From positions 178,806,200-178,870,199 of the forward strand of contig OX352774.1 in NCBI GenBank assembly GCA_947095535.1: a stretch of 64,000 nucleotides of DNA. Reading direction: 5' to 3'. Positions 60,532 through 64,000 of this stretch are shown piece after piece. A program made the translations under genes and the position numbers. Under the pieces are notes generated by a model that had not been told where the DNA came from, did not search any database, and saw nothing but the letters and a program-made list of their open reading frames with translations. This DNA comes from Poecilobothrus nobilitatus. Lineage: Eukaryota; Arthropoda; Insecta; Diptera; Dolichopodidae. The stretch's first letter is position 1. Every line of letters begins with the position of its first letter.

Positions 60532-61417
60532 AAGGGTCTTTCAAATTTAGTTTTCAAAAGTAGGCGCCTTTGTAACACACTTTAAACATTGAAGGCACCC
60601 ATATTATATGTCATTTTGACAGTTTCCAAGGTTTTCCATTTATAAAAATGGAGTCGTATACATTACAACAACGTGTTGAAATTATTGAATTATTTTATGA
60701 AAATGGTCGTTCTGTAAGAAATGTATTTCGCAAATTACGCGATGTTTTGAATAGAAAAAAAAATCAACTTTTAGGATGAAGCATATTTCGAGATCGGTGG
60801 CTACGTTAATAAATGTTTGGTGTGCATTGTGGTCTGGTGGTGTGATTGGTCCGTACTTTTTCGAAATGATGTTGGAAGAGCCATAATCGTTAATGGTACG
60901 AGATATCGTAACATAATCATAACTTTTTTATAGCCAAACCTGGTAAATATTGTTACTGAGCACATGTGGTTTCAACAAGATAAGGCTACGTGTCATAGAG
61001 CCAGAGAAACACTGCAATTGCTGCATATAAAGTTTCCAGACCGTGTTATTTCCAGATTTGGTGACGTGAATTGGCCTTCAAGATCCTGCGATTTGACACC
61101 GTTAGACTTCTTTCTCTGGGGCTATGTGAAAGGACAGATATACAAGGGTAATCCTCGAAACGCTGAAGAATTGAAAGCAGAAATTATTTGAGTTATTGGT
61201 GAGATTGAGCCGCAACTATGCCAGAATGTGACCGAAAGTTTTGATAAAAGAATCAGGTACTGTAGAGACGCAAGAGGTGGTCACATGGGAGATATCATTT
61301 TCAGAGTATAAATGGCAAACATTTTACTTCAAAAATAAATAAAAACTTTTCCAGTTTCAATTCAAATTTTATGTCTTTTAATTATTTACTTTTGAAAACT
61401 CAATTTGAAAGACTCTT
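60532..61417 (+). mobile_element. Mariner-superfamily transposon, copy 4, with TA duplication
   Basis: Inverted ends of about 31 bp: left AAGGGTCTTTCAAATTTAGT, right (reverse complement) AAGAGTCTTTCAAATTGAGT, both continuing TTTCAAAAGTA. TA flanks both ends (60530-60531 and 61418-61419), the expected target duplication. At 886 bp it is internally deleted. It is nested inside the GGTG-end repeat, so it is the later insertion. Confidence 0.85.
60648..61311 (+). pseudogene. Mariner-like transposase pseudogene, DD41D spacing, internal deletion
   Basis: ATG at 60648 begins 'MESYTLQQRVEIIELFYENG' and continues to about residue 35 before a deletion removes most of the DNA-binding region. The sequence resumes near the first catalytic region ('EAYFEIGGYVNK', with its Asp just before, in the GGATGAAGC context), then in another frame '...VNGTRYRNII'. 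From 60964 an open stretch has 'MWFQQDKATCHRARETLQ' (second Asp) and 'SCDLTPLDFFLWGYVKGQI' (third Asp), 41 residues apart. A single TGA (61189-61191) interrupts the C terminus, which ends 'GGHMGDIIFRV' at 61311. The C-terminal half is the best preserved transposase sequence in the window. Confidence 0.85.
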
Positions 61418-61755
61418 TATATGCAAGATTCTGAATTAGAATGGATTTTATAGTTTTTTTAGCAGAATTTCAATTATGTGTTTAGAGAAGATTTGGCGCT
61501 ACTCTTACCTCACTATTTCAACAATATATTTTTGATCAAAATAACCAAATCAGGAACAATGTATTATTGAACAATGCAGTATGAATGTTTTTATTATAAA
61601 AATTAAGTTCGACTTTATTTTTTTTTTTCGATTTTGTTATTATTTCCGTTTTAAAACGGTAATAAAGCCGAATTTAAAATCGCTATTTCCGCTTTATTTT
61701 TTTGTCGGCAAGGAAGTAAAAGACTTTATTTCTTGTTGCGTTATTTCTGGACACC

Positions 61756-62223
61756 GATAATTTATTCAATATAAGTACATTCTATTTATAATATAATTTT
61801 TAAATAATTTTAGTACTAATATATTAAAATACAAAGAAAAAATTTTTTATAAAAAATTGACAGAAAATAATTTTAATATTCATTAAATGATTCTGTTATA
61901 TATATAATATATACTTTAATATAATATTGTTAAGTATACATATACATATACACAAATTATACAAATTTTCGTTTATGATCATGTGTCATTTATTTAAAAA
62001 ATTAAATAAAATTTTATATGAAATGAAAATATCTAATTACTATATGCCATCTATAATTATTTTTATTTAAGTTCTGAACTAAAAATTTACCATTAGGTTC
62101 AACATAATTTTATATATATGTTCCCTTTAAGTAGTATCTAACTCATTAAAATTCAATATACATTTGTATATAATACTAAAAGTTATTTATTCATTTATTT
62201 TATTTTATCCTATGTACATTTGT

Positions 62224-62260
<37 letters not shown>

Positions 62261-62579
62261 GTACAATGAACATATTTTCAAAAGATCTGATTAAAATTAT
62301 ATTTACAAAATTAAAATAATATTTAAATAAAATTCATTTAAAGAATTTCTAAAATAAATATATTGGTAACCCATAATTAATTCAATTCTCTTTAAATTTA
62401 CATTTATTTTACTAAATAATATAATTATTCTCTTATTTTAACAAATTATTGAATGTTTTACTTTTTCAGCTAATATAAAATTTTTTGTCTTTACATTTCA
62501 TCTGATGTCATTAAAAGTACAAGGTGTTTTTTTTTTTAGTATAGGATTATATTGTTTAGCATAGATTTTACATACTTAA
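61756..62579. other. A/T-rich non-coding DNA with a 32-bp T tract
   Basis: No gene seen. An uninterrupted T run at 62225-62256 is the longest homopolymer in the window. Confidence 0.65.
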
Positions 62580-62830
62580 ACCATGTCCGAAACTATCACA
62601 CTTTGCACTAAATACCAGCTAACCGCACTAAATTAATTCCGAAAAACTCCGAAAATCGTTTAGTGCATTCGAATATAGTGCACTAAATTGTCTGAACACA
62701 CTTCATTATCTATCAATCTTTTGGTGTACTCTCGACTACACTAAATTTTCGCCCTAAAAGAGTAATAGATGTAAGAAAAGAAGTGTGAAGTGGGTAGTGT
62801 TAAGTACTAGAGCGATGATTCGGAAATATC
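62580..62830. repeat. Possible MITE with GCACTAAAT repeats
   Basis: A less A/T-rich block. GCACTAAA(T) occurs at about 62606, 62626 and 62682, with its complement TTTAGTGCA at about 62660. TCCGAAACTATCACAC (about 62586) and, in reverse complement, TCCGAATCATCGCTC (about 62824) may be inverted ends. Class and termini are uncertain. Confidence 0.35.
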
Positions 62831-64000
62831 ATCTTGTACGAAGTTAATATTTGAAATTTGTAACTTGTATTTAAAAATATTTAAAATTCACCATGTATAT
62901 TTTACATATATATATATAAGTACACAAGTTTTATTTTTAGGATTAAATTTTATAAAATTTTAATTTGAATAGTTTTTAGAATTAAACGTGCGTACCTATT
63001 CTTTTTTTTTTAAATAAAAAATAAAAATAAAAAAACAAATACTAAAAATAATACTTTTTGCAAATTATTGATTTTTTAATTTTAAATACGACACATACTA
63101 TAATGAACACACAATACCACTTTAATTGTTAAGGATAATATAGAGAGATTTTTTTTTTTTTTTTGTATAAATTTTGAATTTGTTTTGTCATCTTTTAATC
63201 ATTTTATATTTCATTCCAAATTAACAGTTTCAATTCATTTAGGATTTGATATCCTGAATTAAATCAACACAAAATGAGGTTTGTATCGTATCTGTACATC
63301 TACATATTATGTAGCTATAGGTACCTTATAAGTATATTAAAATCGTAATGTATATTTAAAATTAAGTATATGTCGTAAATAAGGATATTAAATATATTAC
63401 ATTGATTTGGAAAATTCTTATTTGAATCATTTCAAAAAAAAAAAGTATAAAAGTATTTTTACTATTTTTGTATTTTAATATAAAGATTCGTAGTAAACGT
63501 TGATAATTTGATTTTTTTGTAAAGATATCTTTATATAGATAAAATGACCTAATTTTTTAGTATATCGATTAGATATAAAAATGATTAGTTAAAGGATATA
63601 AAAATTTTTTTTTTTTTTAAATACAAATTTTATTTATTTATTCAATTATTTTCAAATATTGTAAGTTTAAGTTTAAGTTTAATTTTAATATAATATGTTT
63701 TGTGTTGATCATTACAGTGTATTCTTTGATAAAGTGAATTTTTAAATATCCTTTTTGGTAATTCAACTTTAAAATAAAATAATTTTTAATTTGTTAAAAG
63801 AAATATTAAATGTTCTCAGAATACTATGAATGCAGGCGTATTTTATACTTTTAAAAGTATTGAAAGTATTAAAATAAATACAAGGATATGTAAAGGATAT
63901 ACTTAAGTTAATTTTTGTCCTAAACGAAAAATTTTTAAAATAAACCACTTAATAATTCAATACAATTCATTTACTTAGATTAGATTAGATTTTTATTTAA
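62831..64000. other. A/T-rich non-coding DNA
   Basis: No gene seen. A short TTTAAG hexamer repeat lies at about 63664-63682. Confidence 0.6.

Larger units (their letters stand above)
60021..61755. repeat. GGTG-end repeat family, copy B (with mariner insert)
   Basis: Left end GGTGACGTGAAATAATGCCC then CAATAAATAA; right end (reverse complement) GGTGTCCAGAAATAACGCAA then CAAGAAATAA, giving TIRs of about 30 bp. Near the right end is the palindrome CCGTTTTAAAACGG (about 61647-61660). The interior from about 60190 to 60520 matches copy A (about 26270-26560). Mariner copy 4 splits it at 60531. Without the mariner it is about 850 bp. No transposase is seen in the remainder. Confidence 0.6.

Overview
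This window is nuclear DNA from a eukaryote, almost certainly an insect. It is extremely A+T rich (about four fifths by eye), full of poly-A/poly-T tracts and (TA)n runs, and has no bacterial features: no operons, ribosome binding sites or long ORFs. The insect assignment rests on its mobile DNA: mariner-like transposase relics whose second and third catalytic positions are 41 residues apart, a non-LTR retrotransposon tail ending in a TAACC repeat, and a tRNA-derived SINE. I could not fix the order; a fly is a guess. I found no convincing host gene. The window reads as intergenic DNA or the inside of very long introns. Nearly every ORF above 60 codons is low-complexity A/T sequence or lies antisense to a transposon relic.

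What can be supported is a graveyard of mobile elements. DNA transposons: four mariner-superfamily copies, each with its own terminal inverted repeats (TIRs) and a broken transposase (11.5-12.8 kb, 24.1-24.9 kb, 54.2-55.1 kb, 60.5-61.4 kb); a foldback element with about 235-bp arms (10.4-11.3 kb); a hairpin MITE family (8.1, 48.7, 51.8 kb); and a repeat family with GGTG-type ends (26.0-27.2 and 60.0-61.8 kb). Retroelements: reverse transcriptase or RNase H tails of several non-LTR families (8.7, 17.6, 26.5, 33.0, 34.6, 35.4, 55.5-56.8 kb), an LTR-retrotransposon gag scrap (22.4-22.7 kb), and a tRNA-derived SINE (full at 52.0-52.2 kb, older at 45.5 kb, head only at 4.4 kb). A further dispersed repeat carrying a GTCC microsatellite occurs at least seven times in both orientations (5.0, 12.9-13.3, 21.8, 44.9, 47.3, 52.7, 59.3 kb).

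Layout: 0-4.4 kb A/T-rich; 4.4-6.4 kb SINE head, degenerate repeats and the longest GTCC repeat; 8-9 kb MITE and retroelement tail; 10.4-13.3 kb a cluster of foldback, mariner and GTCC repeat; 15-24 kb degenerate repeats and retroelement scraps; 24-29 kb mariner, GGTG family with an RT insert, and a decayed coding stretch of unknown origin near 28.5-29.0 kb; 33-36 kb three retroelement fragments; 36-45 kb mostly empty; 45-62 kb SINEs, MITEs, GTCC repeats, two mariners and a long RT relic; then A/T-rich DNA to the end. These elements do not work together as a pathway. The window records successive insertion, nesting and decay. I did not find a new functional system; the best candidates for novelty are the foldback element, the GTCC repeat family, the GGTG-end family and the unidentified coding relic.
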